A stretch of DNA of 64,000 nucleotides from Pedobacter ginsengisoli (GTDB lineage Bacteria > Bacteroidota > Bacteroidia > Sphingobacteriales > Sphingobacteriaceae), in NCBI RefSeq assembly GCF_002736205.1, contig NZ_CP024091.1, forward strand, positions 2,973,555-3,037,554, in the 5' to 3' direction. Positions within the stretch are counted from its first letter, which is position 1. Every line of letters starts with the position of its first letter. Below, one piece after another: positions 9,685 to 18,209 of the stretch. The notes beneath the pieces were generated by a model. The model was given only the letters and a program-made list of their open reading frames with translations, searched no databases and was not told the origin of the DNA. A program made the position numbers and the translations under genes.

Positions 9685-10177
9685 GGTGGAATATCCCTAA
9701 ATCTTCTTTCACAACAAACATTAAACGAAACCATCAAAAAAAAGATAAACTTGGTTCTATATAATTCGCAATTTAAATCTGTCAAAAAAACTATAAGCAT
9801 GCAAATTACTTATAACCAAACTTTTAAACTATTCAAATATTGATCAATACCGATGTTTTTTTGACTACACAGGTATTAAACTAAGAATTTCATTTCGACG
9901 GACGTTGTAAATTTGTGAGTAATACAGTCAATTGAATCATGTAAAAATTCTGAATGATTAAATTTTACTGATTTTGACTGTTCATCCTCTGTGAGACAAT
10001 CAAATTCTGTACAACACATTCCTATGGGGCTTCAGCAATAAATAAGATACTTGTTCTGACAAGATACATACACTAGACAAGTGGTTCGAATTCAGTACGG
10101 ATACTATTGACAACTTACCTTAATCGGAGGTCGAAATAAAAAAACACAATTTGCAAGCTTTAAAAGATGATTTCAAC
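9685..10177. other. Intergenic stretch without recognisable gene
   Basis: This AT-rich stretch separates the sigma gene from the tRNA terminator. It presumably carries the minus-strand sigma promoter, but I find no TAnnTTTG box close to the start. One such box (TAAATTTG, 9908-9915) lies on the plus strand with no gene after it. I see no convincing coding frame. Confidence 0.5.
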
Positions 10178-10210
10178 CAAAAATCCCTCTCTACTTTCGT
10201 AAAGAGGGAT
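10178..10210 (-). terminator. Intrinsic terminator after tRNA-Leu
   Basis: On the minus strand ATCCCTCT pairs with AGAGGGAT around a 12-base loop and is followed by five T. It begins three bases after the mature tRNA end, so it ends the tRNA transcript. Confidence 0.8.
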
Positions 10211-10213
10211 CTG

Positions 10214-10293
10214 TACCCAGCGCCGGAGTCGAACCGGCACGGTTTCCCACAGGTGTTTGAGACCAGCGCGTCTACCAATTCCGCCAGCTGGGC
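10214..10293 (-). tRNA. tRNA-Leu (anticodon CAA)
   Basis: The minus strand folds as a class II tRNA. The acceptor GCCCAGC pairs with GCTGGGT, the discriminator base is A, the D-arm contains TTGGTAGACGC, the anticodon loop is CTCAAAC giving CAA (reads UUG), and a long variable arm precedes the T-arm GCCGGTTCGACTCCGGC. CCA is not encoded. The anticodon stem CTGGT/ACCTG has a T-T mismatch at pair 28-42. This is a class II tRNA of normal length and it is followed directly by a terminator. Confidence 0.93.
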
Positions 10294-10338
10294 ATTTTGC
10301 TTATTAGCGGGATGCAAATGTATTAATTGAATAACTAA

Positions 10339-10638
10339 TTACCAAGACTTATTTAAATTATCTTCTTTAAGTCTTTTATCTACTAAGAATGGTGCAAACG
10401 GCAATAAAGATGCAAACCCTATGAGTACCACCTTTTTAAAGCTCCATTTATACTCCTGCCACGCCATAATTAAAAAAACAATGTACAGCATAAATAAAAC
10501 ACCATGCGCCCAACCTGTATATTTTACAGCTAAAGGCATATCTGCCCAATACTTTAAGGGCATAGCAATAAATATCAGCAGGATGTAAGAAATTCCTTCG
10601 GCAACAGCAACTTTTCTAAAAATGGGTAATGTGTTCAT
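10339..10638 (-). CDS. DUF3817 small integral membrane protein
   Basis: About 99 residues from the ATG at 10638, with three hydrophobic segments: near residues 8-27, 38-58 and 65-85 (including KYTGWAHGVLFMLYIVFL). The GWAHG region is characteristic of DUF3817, a family of unknown function. An upstream in-frame ATG at 10671 would add 11 residues, but a good -7 promoter box lies at 10655-10662, downstream of that codon, so the inner ATG is preferred. It appears to be a single-gene transcript between the hscB terminator and the tRNA. Confidence 0.82.
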   Translation of the reverse strand: MNTLPIFRKVAVAEGISYILLIFIAMPLKYWADMPLAVKYTGWAHGVLFMLYIVFLIMAWQEYKWSFKKVVLIGFASLLPFAPFLVDKRLKEDNLNKSW

Positions 10639-10654
10639 ATATATGGATTTGCGG

Positions 10655-10662
10655 CAAAGGTA
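10655..10662 (-). promoter_or_regulatory. Bacteroidota -7 box (TACCTTTG) for the DUF3817 gene
   Basis: TACCTTTG matches TAnnTTTG and ends 17 bases before the ATG at 10638. No clear -33 TTTG lies at the ideal distance. It decides between two possible start codons. Confidence 0.5.
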
Positions 10663-10670
10663 TCCAAACA

Positions 10671-10710
10671 ATCATTGTAAAAAAGCAGCATTTTACTTTT
10701 TTACAATGAT
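10671..10710 (-). terminator. Hairpin terminator behind hscB
   Basis: A perfect 15-base inverted repeat (10671-10685 and 10696-10710) with a 10-base loop lies 17 bases after the hscB stop. Its arms contain a six-T stretch on the minus strand. It probably ends the long upstream operon and insulates the DUF3817 promoter. Confidence 0.65.
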
Positions 10711-10726
10711 TTAACAGCAAGCCGTA

Positions 10727-11257
10727 TTAATGGCTAGCTTTTGCAATGCTCTCCTGAAGCCTTAATAAGTACTTTGTCCGGTAATACAAATCCTTTACAA
10801 CTAAAAGAATGTTATCCTGTTCAACAGTAGTCTTGTCTTCGAAAGAATCCGTAAGTAATAGAATTTCTTTTGATAAGCCCTGTTCAACTTTCTCAACATC
10901 CTTCTTTAAGTTCTCCAGCTTTACAGCATCAGGATCAAACTGCAAATCCATCAATGCTTCGTTAATATCCATCATTTCCATTAAAAAGCTTTGAGGCAAT
11001 ACATAATTTTCGCCCTCCTTTAACAAGCCTTTTAATTCTAGAACATAATGTAAACGCTTCTGCGAATCGCTTAGAACTTGGTATGCTTTATTATTAATGG
11101 TGCTTAATTCCAATACTTCAGCCTGTTTCTCATCGCTTTCATTGATATAAAAATCTGGATGATACTTTTTACAAAACTCATAAAACTTTTGCTTTATAAA
11201 TGCAGTATCAGGATTAAAACTTAAAGGTAAGCCATAGAATTCAAAATAATCCGTCAT
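10727..11257 (-). CDS. hscB: Fe-S cluster assembly co-chaperone HscB
   Basis: The 176-residue protein has an N-terminal J-domain with the HPD motif at residues 33-35 and a C-terminal helical domain (about 90-170) of the HscB type that would bind the scaffold protein IscU. HscB stimulates the Hsp70 ATPase HscA during cluster transfer. The start FEFYGLPLSF matches the family's N-terminus. It is the last gene of a minus-strand run, 6 bases after rseP. Other ISC-type genes in the window (iscX, ferredoxin) are 44 kb away. Confidence 0.85.
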   Translation of the reverse strand: MTDYFEFYGLPLSFNPDTAFIKQKFYEFCKKYHPDFYINESDEKQAEVLELSTINNKAYQVLSDSQKRLHYVLELKGLLKEGENYVLPQSFLMEMMDINEALMDLQFDPDAVKLENLKKDVEKVEQGLSKEILLLTDSFEDKTTVEQDNILLVVKDLYYRTKYLLRLQESIAKASH

Positions 11258-11263
11258 AAAACG

Positions 11264-12589
11264 CTAATGCATTATGGCCTTAAATATGTCGTTTCCGAGT
11301 ACAAAAACCATCAATGACAGCAGCAGTACAAATCCAACTATTTGAGCACGCTCCATAAATTTATCACCAAGAGGTTTCCCTTTGATCATCTCAACAATCA
11401 GGAATACAACATGCCCACCATCTAATGCAGGGATAGGCAATAAGTTCATAAATGCCAATGCAATAGAAATAAAGCCTGTAGAAGCCCAAAATCTGGCCCA
11501 GATCCACTCTCCTCCATACACCTTACGTGCTATCTCTACCGGACCTGAAAATGCTTTATTTGCTTGTATCTTACCGGTAACTACTTTCCAGATTCCCTTA
11601 GCATTATCACTAAAAGTTTTCCAAGCTTGATTTGCTCCTATCGGAAGAGCTTCAAAAAAACCATAATTAATGGTCTGCTGCTTAATTTCATCTATATTAA
11701 AAGCAATACCAATAGTACCAGCACTATCTACAGGAATGTTATAAGTTAGTTTTTCAGTACCACGGTTAATTTGAAACTTAACCGCCTTCTTCTTATACTT
11801 CTGTAGTTCGTCTCTAACATCAGCACTAAATCGAACAGGAGCATTATTTACCGCAACAATTTTATCCCCCTGTTTTAGTCCTGCCTTAAGGGCATTACCA
11901 TATACACTATCCACTGTTGACGTTAAAAGAGGTGCCCTGCTAATGAATGCTTCAATTCCTAAATCAGAAACTTTGTTTAAAATGTTTTCAGGTACTTTAA
12001 TGTCTAAAGTTCTATCTCCACGGATAACCGTTAAATTTGTATTTCCCAACAGCACCTTTGAACTAATCAATTCATCAAAACGAATCACTTTGTTCCCATT
12101 AACAGCAATTACCTTATCTCCTTTTTGAAGTCCAATTTCCTTACCAATACTACCTGGGTTAATACCATTCTGTACGGAACTGTTCGGGATAAATGTTTCA
12201 CCATATTTAAAAGTAAGCATCCAAAAAATCAGAATACCTACCACTATATTAACAATAACGCCACCTAGCATTACTATTAGCCGCTGCCAGGCTGGTTTAG
12301 ATCTAAACTCCCAGGGCTGTGCCGGCTGGTTCATTTGCTCAGTATCCATAGATTCATCTATCATACCAGCAATTTTAACATAACCACCTAAAGGCAGCCA
12401 TCCTATTCCATACTCACAATCGCCTTTCTTAAAGCTAAACAGCTTAACATTCCAGGCATCAAAAAACAGGTAAAACTTCTCTACCTTAATTCCAAAAGCA
12501 CGTGCCGCAAGAAAATGTCCTAATTCGTGTAAAATAACTAATATCGATAATCCCAGAAGTAACTGGGCCGCCATAATCAATCCGCTCAT
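11264..12589 (-). CDS. rseP: RIP site-2 metalloprotease RseP
   Basis: The 441-residue membrane protease has the zinc-binding HELGH motif in its first membrane segment (His21, Glu22, His25), a periplasmic region with tandem PDZ-like segments (about 125-300) and the second active-site motif NLLPIPALDGGH near residue 385. It cleaves membrane-spanning anti-sigma factors or other single-pass proteins within the membrane. The FecR proteins elsewhere in this window are plausible but unproven substrates. It sits between dxr and hscB in the same orientation; the dxr-rseP order is also common in other bacteria. Confidence 0.95.
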   Translation of the reverse strand: MSGLIMAAQLLLGLSILVILHELGHFLAARAFGIKVEKFYLFFDAWNVKLFSFKKGDCEYGIGWLPLGGYVKIAGMIDESMDTEQMNQPAQPWEFRSKPAWQRLIVMLGGVIVNIVVGILIFWMLTFKYGETFIPNSSVQNGINPGSIGKEIGLQKGDKVIAVNGNKVIRFDELISSKVLLGNTNLTVIRGDRTLDIKVPENILNKVSDLGIEAFISRAPLLTSTVDSVYGNALKAGLKQGDKIVAVNNAPVRFSADVRDELQKYKKKAVKFQINRGTEKLTYNIPVDSAGTIGIAFNIDEIKQQTINYGFFEALPIGANQAWKTFSDNAKGIWKVVTGKIQANKAFSGPVEIARKVYGGEWIWARFWASTGFISIALAFMNLLPIPALDGGHVVFLIVEMIKGKPLGDKFMERAQIVGFVLLLSLMVFVLGNDIFKAIMH

Positions 12590-12628
12590 ATATGATTTTA
12601 AATGTTTCTAAATTTGACTGTAAAAAAC

Positions 12629-13780
12629 TTATTTTGTTACTAGCTCACGCGCAAATATACGTGTATACTGGTCGGTTTCTAAATAATTATTAAGAGTTGG
12701 CCTGGCTATAAAGCTGATATCCGACATGCATTGTGCTATGATATCACTCATTTCCAGAAAACCAATCTGATTTTGTAAAAAGGCATTTACTACCACTTCA
12801 TTGGCTGCATTAATGATACAAGGCATATTTCCAGCTCTGCGTAATGCCTCAAATGCCAGGTCAAGATTTCTAAAAGTATTTCGGTCAGCTTGTGAGAACG
12901 TCAGCTCCGGATAATCCATAAAGTTGAAACGCTTAAAATTGCTGCTTATTCTTTCAGGATATGCAAAAGCGTAATGAATTGGCAATTTCATATCCGGCAA
13001 TCCCATCTGAGCCTTCATAGAACCGTCATTAAACTGCACTAACGAATGAATAATAGATTGTGGATGTACAATCACATCAATTTGCTCTACTTCCAGATCA
13101 AACAACCATTTAGCTTCAATAACCTCTAGCCCTTTATTCATTAAAGATGCTGAGTCGATAGTGATCTTTGCTCCCATTACCCAGTTGGGGTGTTTAAGTG
13201 CCTCGGCTTTGGTAACATTGGCTAAAAAGTCCCGTTCCTTACCTCTAAACGGGCCACCTGACGCAGTTAAATAAATCTTTTCAATTGTATTTACAGCCTC
13301 CCCTACCAGACATTGGAAAATTGCCGAATGCTCAGAATCCACAGGTATAATTCTTACCCCATACTGTTTAGCTAATCCGGTTATCAAATCTCCAGCCACT
13401 ACCAGTGTTTCTTTATTAGCCAGGGCAATATCTTTTTTAGCTTCAATAGCAGCAATAGTCGGCTTTAAACCAACAGACCCCACTATTGCAGTAAGTACTA
13501 AATCCGTTTCCGGTAAACTTGCTGCCTCACACAGTGCTGTCTCGCCTGCCAAAACCTTTATAGTCGTTCCGTCTAAAGCCGTTTTTACTGCTAAGTACTG
13601 ATTTTCGTCACCTACAACTACCATTAAAGGCTTAAACTTTAATGCCTGATGAATCAATAAATCGGCATTTGATTGTGCCGTAAGTGCTGTAACCTTATAC
13701 AATTCAGGGTTTGCCTCAATAACTTCTAAGGCCTGTGTTCCTATTGAACCGGTTGCGCCTAAAATGGATATGTTCTTCAA
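12629..13780 (-). CDS. dxr: 1-deoxy-D-xylulose-5-phosphate reductoisomerase
   Basis: The 383-residue enzyme converts DXP to 2-C-methyl-D-erythritol 4-phosphate, the committed step of the MEP isoprenoid pathway, using NADPH and a divalent metal. Visible motifs are GATGSIG at residues 8-14 (NADPH binding), NKETLV, the metal and substrate segment DSEHSAIFQCL, ASGGPF, and HPNWVMGAKITIDSASLMNK. Length is normal. Its ATG overlaps the stop of the upstream GH3-family gene by four bases, so the two are translationally coupled. Confidence 0.97.
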   Translation of the reverse strand: MKNISILGATGSIGTQALEVIEANPELYKVTALTAQSNADLLIHQALKFKPLMVVVGDENQYLAVKTALDGTTIKVLAGETALCEAASLPETDLVLTAIVGSVGLKPTIAAIEAKKDIALANKETLVVAGDLITGLAKQYGVRIIPVDSEHSAIFQCLVGEAVNTIEKIYLTASGGPFRGKERDFLANVTKAEALKHPNWVMGAKITIDSASLMNKGLEVIEAKWLFDLEVEQIDVIVHPQSIIHSLVQFNDGSMKAQMGLPDMKLPIHYAFAYPERISSNFKRFNFMDYPELTFSQADRNTFRNLDLAFEALRRAGNMPCIINAANEVVVNAFLQNQIGFLEMSDIIAQCMSDISFIARPTLNNYLETDQYTRIFARELVTK

Positions 13781-15276
13781 TTTATAAAACTACTTAAATT
13801 ATCAGCAATCTTTCTGTCGTTCGATAATCTTGGAACTTTATTTTGTCCGCCAAGTTTACCCTGACTACGCATATAGTTCACAAAAGCATCCTTCTTTAAT
13901 GAACGAATGATCAGTGGCTGCAGTATTTTCCCTTCAATGAGGTCAAAATAGTAAATATTCTTCTTTTGTAGTGCCTCGTCTACTTTTTTACTGAAAGCAT
14001 TGAGGTCTTTGGGAGCAGTAGAAAACTCTACAAACCACTCATGATAAGGCAATTCACCCTGAGGCGTTTCAACCTGAGGGGCAACCGTAAATTCTGTAAT
14101 ACCAACACCTTCTTCTTTCGCTACGGTGAGTAAAGCATGCTCTACCTCTTCGCCAATTACGTGTTCTCCAAATGCCGAAATAAAATGTTTAATGCGTCCG
14201 GTCACCAATATTTTATAGGGATTTTTAGACACAAACTTAATTGTATCCCCAATGCTATATCCCCATAATCCCGCATTTGTATTAAGTATTAGAGCATAAT
14301 TCTTTTCCAATTCAACATCTTCCAGACTTACCCTTAAAGGATTATCATTATAATATTCATCTGCCGCGATAAATTCATAAAACATCCCTGCATTTGCCAA
14401 TAATAATAAACTCTTATCCTGCTGGCTATCCTGGTAAGCTATAAATCCTTCCGAAGCGGGATAAGTTTCAATTGTATCAACCCTCTTACCTATACTTTCT
14501 TCAATTTTAGCCCTATAGGGTTCATAATTAACACCACCATATACAAACAGGGTAAAGTTTTTAAAGATGTCTTTAATCTTTTTACCTCCAGCTTTCAGTG
14601 TAAGCCTGTCAAAATACATCTGTACCCATGGTGGTATACCCGAAATCAGAGTCATATCCTCATTAAAGGTCTCCTCAACTATTGCATCAACTTTTTGCTC
14701 CCAATCTTCTATGCAATTTGTCTCGTAAGAAGGTAGGCGGTTTTTCTGTAAATAACCTGGAACTAAGTGGGCAACTATACCTGATAATCTTCCTACGTTA
14801 ATTCCATTCTTCTTTTTTAGTATCGGACTTCCTTGCAAAAAAATCATCTTACCATTAATAAACCCGGTTTTACCTGTTTCATTAACATAAGTAAGCAAGG
14901 CATTACGTGCTGCCTTAACATGCTCAGGAACTGATTCTTTAGAAAGTGGAATGTATTTAACTCCAGAGGTAGTACCTGATGTTTTTGCAAAATAAAGAGG
15001 CTTACCTTTCCACATCACATCCGGTTCACCTGCAACTACCCTTTCAATATAAGGTCTTAACTCTTCGTAATCCCTAATTGGCACTGCTCTTTTAAAATCA
15101 TCATATGTTTGTATTGAAGCAAAACCATGATCCTTACCAAAGGATGTATTTTTTGCAGAATCAATGAGTTGGCTTAAAGTTTCCTTTTGTGCCCCAATTG
15201 CATCTTTTTTCCATTTATTTATACCTTTTACAATAAAGGCCGCAAATGGTTTACTTAATGCCGCTTTTAATCCCAT
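13777..15276 (-). CDS. GH3 auxin-responsive promoter family protein (ANL-type acyl-adenylating enzyme)
   Basis: The 499-residue protein resembles plant GH3 proteins. The ATP/AMP-binding motif SGTTSGVKYIPLS is near residue 100, and an acyl-adenylate region with YGGVNYEPY and TYPASEGF follows around residues 250-280. Plant GH3 enzymes join amino acids to auxin or jasmonate. Bacterial members are common in Bacteroidota but their substrates are unknown. The gene is inside a tight minus-strand operon between a membrane protein (9 bases) and dxr (4-base overlap), which suggests an envelope or lipid role rather than hormone metabolism. That is inference. Confidence 0.85.
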   Translation of the reverse strand: MGLKAALSKPFAAFIVKGINKWKKDAIGAQKETLSQLIDSAKNTSFGKDHGFASIQTYDDFKRAVPIRDYEELRPYIERVVAGEPDVMWKGKPLYFAKTSGTTSGVKYIPLSKESVPEHVKAARNALLTYVNETGKTGFINGKMIFLQGSPILKKKNGINVGRLSGIVAHLVPGYLQKNRLPSYETNCIEDWEQKVDAIVEETFNEDMTLISGIPPWVQMYFDRLTLKAGGKKIKDIFKNFTLFVYGGVNYEPYRAKIEESIGKRVDTIETYPASEGFIAYQDSQQDKSLLLLANAGMFYEFIAADEYYNDNPLRVSLEDVELEKNYALILNTNAGLWGYSIGDTIKFVSKNPYKILVTGRIKHFISAFGEHVIGEEVEHALLTVAKEEGVGITEFTVAPQVETPQGELPYHEWFVEFSTAPKDLNAFSKKVDEALQKKNIYYFDLIEGKILQPLIIRSLKKDAFVNYMRSQGKLGGQNKVPRLSNDRKIADNLSSFIN

Positions 15277-15285
15277 AAGTTCTGT

Positions 15286-16074
15286 TTAAACTATGTTATG
15301 TATAATGTCAGGCTCAGCATCTCCTTTGTATTCACTCATCATTTTACGGTAAGCAATGGTTAAAGCCACACTTGATAGAGGTACAATAATAAAAGAGCTC
15401 AGAATATTTATAAAAAAAGAAACTACCGGCCAATGTATATAGCTAAAAAACAAATAAAGCAGGTGAAAGCTCAACAACACTAACAAAAGCAAGAAGATCT
15501 TTGTAAAGTTGCCTTTTGTAATGGCCAGGCTAAACTTGATAGATAAAAATGGCGGCAGGTCTTTATCAATTATAAAAAATGGAAAAAAGGAAATACGAAT
15601 CCATGTAATGAATATTGCAATTACACCAACAGAAATTGCCACATTGGTTATAATTTCCATTTTTATACCAGTATATATTAGCGGAAAAGCTACTAATGCT
15701 ACCAACGAATACACTCCAATAATACAAAGCATAAAGTAAAGGGTAGCCACCAAAAATCTGATAATCTGTTTTCTGGTAGGAATTGTACTTACAATACTTA
15801 CATCATGCTCTTCATCATCCAATAAGTGAAAAATATACCTAAACAACGACAGGTTAATTGTAAAATAGAACATCACAAAAATGAAAGCCATTAATATGCT
15901 CAATCCCTTACTCACATCCTTTAAAAAGAATGCCATTAAACCCGAAGCATTAGAAGTAATAAACATCAAAAAGCACAGCGTAGCAATAGAAAAGTAATTT
16001 CTTTTGGTAACTGTCCAGGCTTTGCTAATCACCTCATTTACAGCAAATGTACTCTCCTTTAAAAATTCTATCAT
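15286..16074 (-). CDS. Six-pass integral membrane protein of unknown function
   Basis: The 262-residue protein has about six hydrophobic segments (roughly 27-50, 58-82, 108-134, 143-163, 188-212 and 218-240), and its cytoplasmic loop DEEHDVSIVS is acidic. I do not recognise the family. It overlaps the upstream glycosyltransferase gene by four bases and precedes the GH3-family gene by 9 bases, so it belongs to the same transcript. A part in envelope glycolipid or lipid handling is a guess from its neighbours. Confidence 0.75.
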   Translation of the reverse strand: MIEFLKESTFAVNEVISKAWTVTKRNYFSIATLCFLMFITSNASGLMAFFLKDVSKGLSILMAFIFVMFYFTINLSLFRYIFHLLDDEEHDVSIVSTIPTRKQIIRFLVATLYFMLCIIGVYSLVALVAFPLIYTGIKMEIITNVAISVGVIAIFITWIRISFFPFFIIDKDLPPFLSIKFSLAITKGNFTKIFLLLLVLLSFHLLYLFFSYIHWPVVSFFINILSSFIIVPLSSVALTIAYRKMMSEYKGDAEPDIIHNIV

Positions 16075-17039
16075 TGTTGTTTAAATACTACTCTTTTAAT
16101 AAAATCCTGCATAAAGCCCAAACCATAGGCTGTTAACTGAATGAATGCGGCAATTATGCTCAAAAATGCAACTTTTAATGACTTATTAACCTGCCATGAG
16201 TGAAAAAATATCAACATAAAGTAAATCAGCATCACAAAGTTACAAATGAATGCCAAAGGCCAATAAAATATATTAATAAGCACAGTAAATATTACCCCGC
16301 ATGTAAAAACAGCCGGAAAAAAATGCACTAATTTTAATTCTGCCGGGAAATGTTTATAAATATTTATCCTTGCACGGCCAAAAAAATGCAACTGCTTATA
16401 AAACTGGCTAAAACTTGTCCGTCGTTTATGAAAAACTCTGGCTGCAGGTATTAAGCCGATCTTGAACCCATGTTCATGAATACGAATACTATACTCAATA
16501 TCCTCTCCAAGCCTTGTTAAAATAAAACCACCCACCTTTTCCCATACCTCTCTGGAAACTCCCATGTTAAAGCTCCGTGGATGAAACTGTCCGATATGCT
16601 TTTTATTCCCTCTTATTCCTCCGGTTGTAAAAGGTGAAGTCATGGCATAGCTAATGGCTTTTTGCACTGGGGTAAAACTTTGATGCGCTGCATCAGGTCC
16701 ACCGTAAGCATCCAGTTTATGTTCAAAAAGATAGTTTTTTACGATTTCCAGATAATCCTCCGGAATCAGGCAATCAGAATCAAAAATCACAAAGAAATCA
16801 CCTTTAGCTCTTTCAAATCCGTAATTACGCGAAAACCCCTGACCCTCATTAGGTTTAAAAAAATACTTTACATCAAGTGTATTCGCATATTTATCAACAA
16901 TACCCTTAGCATCATTTACCGAACCATCTTCAATTACCAATACTTCAAATTGTGTATAGGTTTGTTTGGTAAGCGTAGCTAAAAGCTCATCAATCTCTTG
17001 TGGACGATTGTAAAGGGGGATTATAATCGAAAAAAACAT
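16071..17039 (-). CDS. Glycosyltransferase family 2, membrane-associated
   Basis: The 322-residue protein starts with a GT-A fold (FSIIIPLYNRPQEI). It has the metal/nucleotide-binding DSD in VIFDSDCLIP near residue 90 and a later LGEDIEYSIRIHEHG region typical of GT2 chain-synthesising enzymes. Two or three membrane segments occupy roughly residues 230-305. It would move a sugar from a nucleotide-sugar donor at the cytoplasmic face. Acceptor unknown. It lies three bases after a second GT2 gene and overlaps the following membrane-protein gene. Confidence 0.88.
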   Translation of the reverse strand: MFFSIIIPLYNRPQEIDELLATLTKQTYTQFEVLVIEDGSVNDAKGIVDKYANTLDVKYFFKPNEGQGFSRNYGFERAKGDFFVIFDSDCLIPEDYLEIVKNYLFEHKLDAYGGPDAAHQSFTPVQKAISYAMTSPFTTGGIRGNKKHIGQFHPRSFNMGVSREVWEKVGGFILTRLGEDIEYSIRIHEHGFKIGLIPAARVFHKRRTSFSQFYKQLHFFGRARINIYKHFPAELKLVHFFPAVFTCGVIFTVLINIFYWPLAFICNFVMLIYFMLIFFHSWQVNKSLKVAFLSIIAAFIQLTAYGLGFMQDFIKRVVFKQQ

Positions 17040-17042
17040 TTA

Positions 17043-17996
17043 TTATAAGATCTCCTTTTCTATTAAATATTGATTACGTTCTGTAGCATTTCTGGTAACC
17101 AGTTCGGCAACAAAACCTGTAAGGAACAGCTGAGAACCAAGTATTATGGCAACCAAAGCAATATAAAACAAAGGTTGATCTGTTACATCTCTTTTATATG
17201 GAATGGCCATAGATATGTGATACAACTTAACACCAATAAGCCATAATGCCATAAATGTTCCTATTACAAAACTTAGAACTCCTAATGAACCAAAAAAGTG
17301 CATTGGTCGTTTCCCAAACTTGCCAACAAAAAAGATCGACAACAGATCTAGAAATCCGTTAACAAAACGGCTCATTCCAAATTTAGTAACCCCATACTTT
17401 CGTGCCCGGTGCTCTACTACCTGTTCACCTATATTCTTAAATCCGGCCCATTTTGCAATTACAGGAATATAGCGGTGCATCTCTCCATAAACTTCAATGG
17501 TTTTTACCACGTCATTTCTGTAAGCTTTTAAACCGCAATTAAAATCATTTAGCTGAATGCCCGACATTCTGCGAGTAGCTGCGTTAAATAATTTAGTGGG
17601 TATAGTTTTCGTAATCGGATCGTAACGTTTCTTTTTCCAGCCAGATACAATATCAAACTTTTCCTCTTTTATCCGACGGAAAAGTTCAGGTATTTCATCC
17701 GGGCTATCCTGCAAATCAGCATCCATAGTAATTATAACATCACCCTGTGCAGCCTCGAAGGCTACATTTAAAGCAGCCGATTTACCATAGTTTCTCCTGA
17801 ATTTAATCCCTTTTACTGAACTATATTCCTGCTTTAAATTTTCAATGATGCTCCAGGAAGCATCAGTACTTCCATCATCAACAAAAAGAACCTCATAACT
17901 AAAATTATGCTCCTGCATTACCTTAGCAATCCATGAAGTTAATTCAGGTAAAGATTCTTCTTCATTATATAGGGGGATTACAACAGAAATATCCAT
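17043..17996 (-). CDS. Glycosyltransferase family 2, DPM1/GtrB-like
   Basis: The 317-residue enzyme has a GT-A domain (SVVIPLYNEEESLPEL; VDDGSTDAS) with the catalytic-metal segment MDADLQDSPDEIPEL near residue 95 and two C-terminal membrane segments (about 230-258 and 268-292). This layout is typical of polyprenyl-phosphate glycosyltransferases such as GtrB and dolichol-phosphate mannose synthase, which load a sugar on a lipid carrier. It is the first gene of a run of seven closely spaced minus-strand genes reaching hscB. Confidence 0.9.
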   Translation of the reverse strand: MDISVVIPLYNEEESLPELTSWIAKVMQEHNFSYEVLFVDDGSTDASWSIIENLKQEYSSVKGIKFRRNYGKSAALNVAFEAAQGDVIITMDADLQDSPDEIPELFRRIKEEKFDIVSGWKKKRYDPITKTIPTKLFNAATRRMSGIQLNDFNCGLKAYRNDVVKTIEVYGEMHRYIPVIAKWAGFKNIGEQVVEHRARKYGVTKFGMSRFVNGFLDLLSIFFVGKFGKRPMHFFGSLGVLSFVIGTFMALWLIGVKLYHISMAIPYKRDVTDQPLFYIALVAIILGSQLFLTGFVAELVTRNATERNQYLIEKEIL

Positions 17997-18022
17997 GTGT
18001 GATTACAACGCTTAAAACTGTG

Positions 18023-18030
18023 CAAACTTA
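18023..18030 (-). promoter_or_regulatory. -7 box (TAAGTTTG) for the glycosyltransferase operon
   Basis: TAAGTTTG fits TAnnTTTG and ends 26 bases before the GT2 start codon at 17996. No good -33 element was seen at the standard distance. Confidence 0.4.
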
Positions 18031-18176
18031 CTTAAAACTTAACAAATATGCGTATGTACAAAATTGTTATGTTTAGCCATCATGATCGTAGATTAATAGT
18101 TGCATCAAAACTGTAACAATATTACCTATTCCTAATAAATACTTAGCGAATTATTATAATTAATCCCATTTAATTA

Positions 18177-18184
18177 TAAATTTG
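18177..18184 (+). promoter_or_regulatory. -7 box (TAAATTTG) for the DUF1080 gene
   Basis: TAAATTTG fits TAnnTTTG and ends 25 bases before the ATG at 18210. The region is very AT-rich, so chance matches are easier here. Confidence 0.4.
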
Positions 18185-18209
18185 AATAGTTATTAAATTA
18201 AATTATATA

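Noticed and set aside
9655..9843. Plus-strand frame of 62 codons upstream of the first sigma gene
   Set aside because: Low-complexity AT-rich sequence overlapping the sigma start; no domain.
10081..10100. T-arm-like GTGGTTCGAATTC resembling a tRNA fragment or attachment site
   Set aside because: No matching acceptor or anticodon arm and no duplicate of the neighbouring tRNA-Leu end, so no evidence of integration.
10120..10317. Open frame of 65 codons on the minus strand
   Set aside because: It runs through the tRNA-Leu gene and its terminator, so it is not coding.
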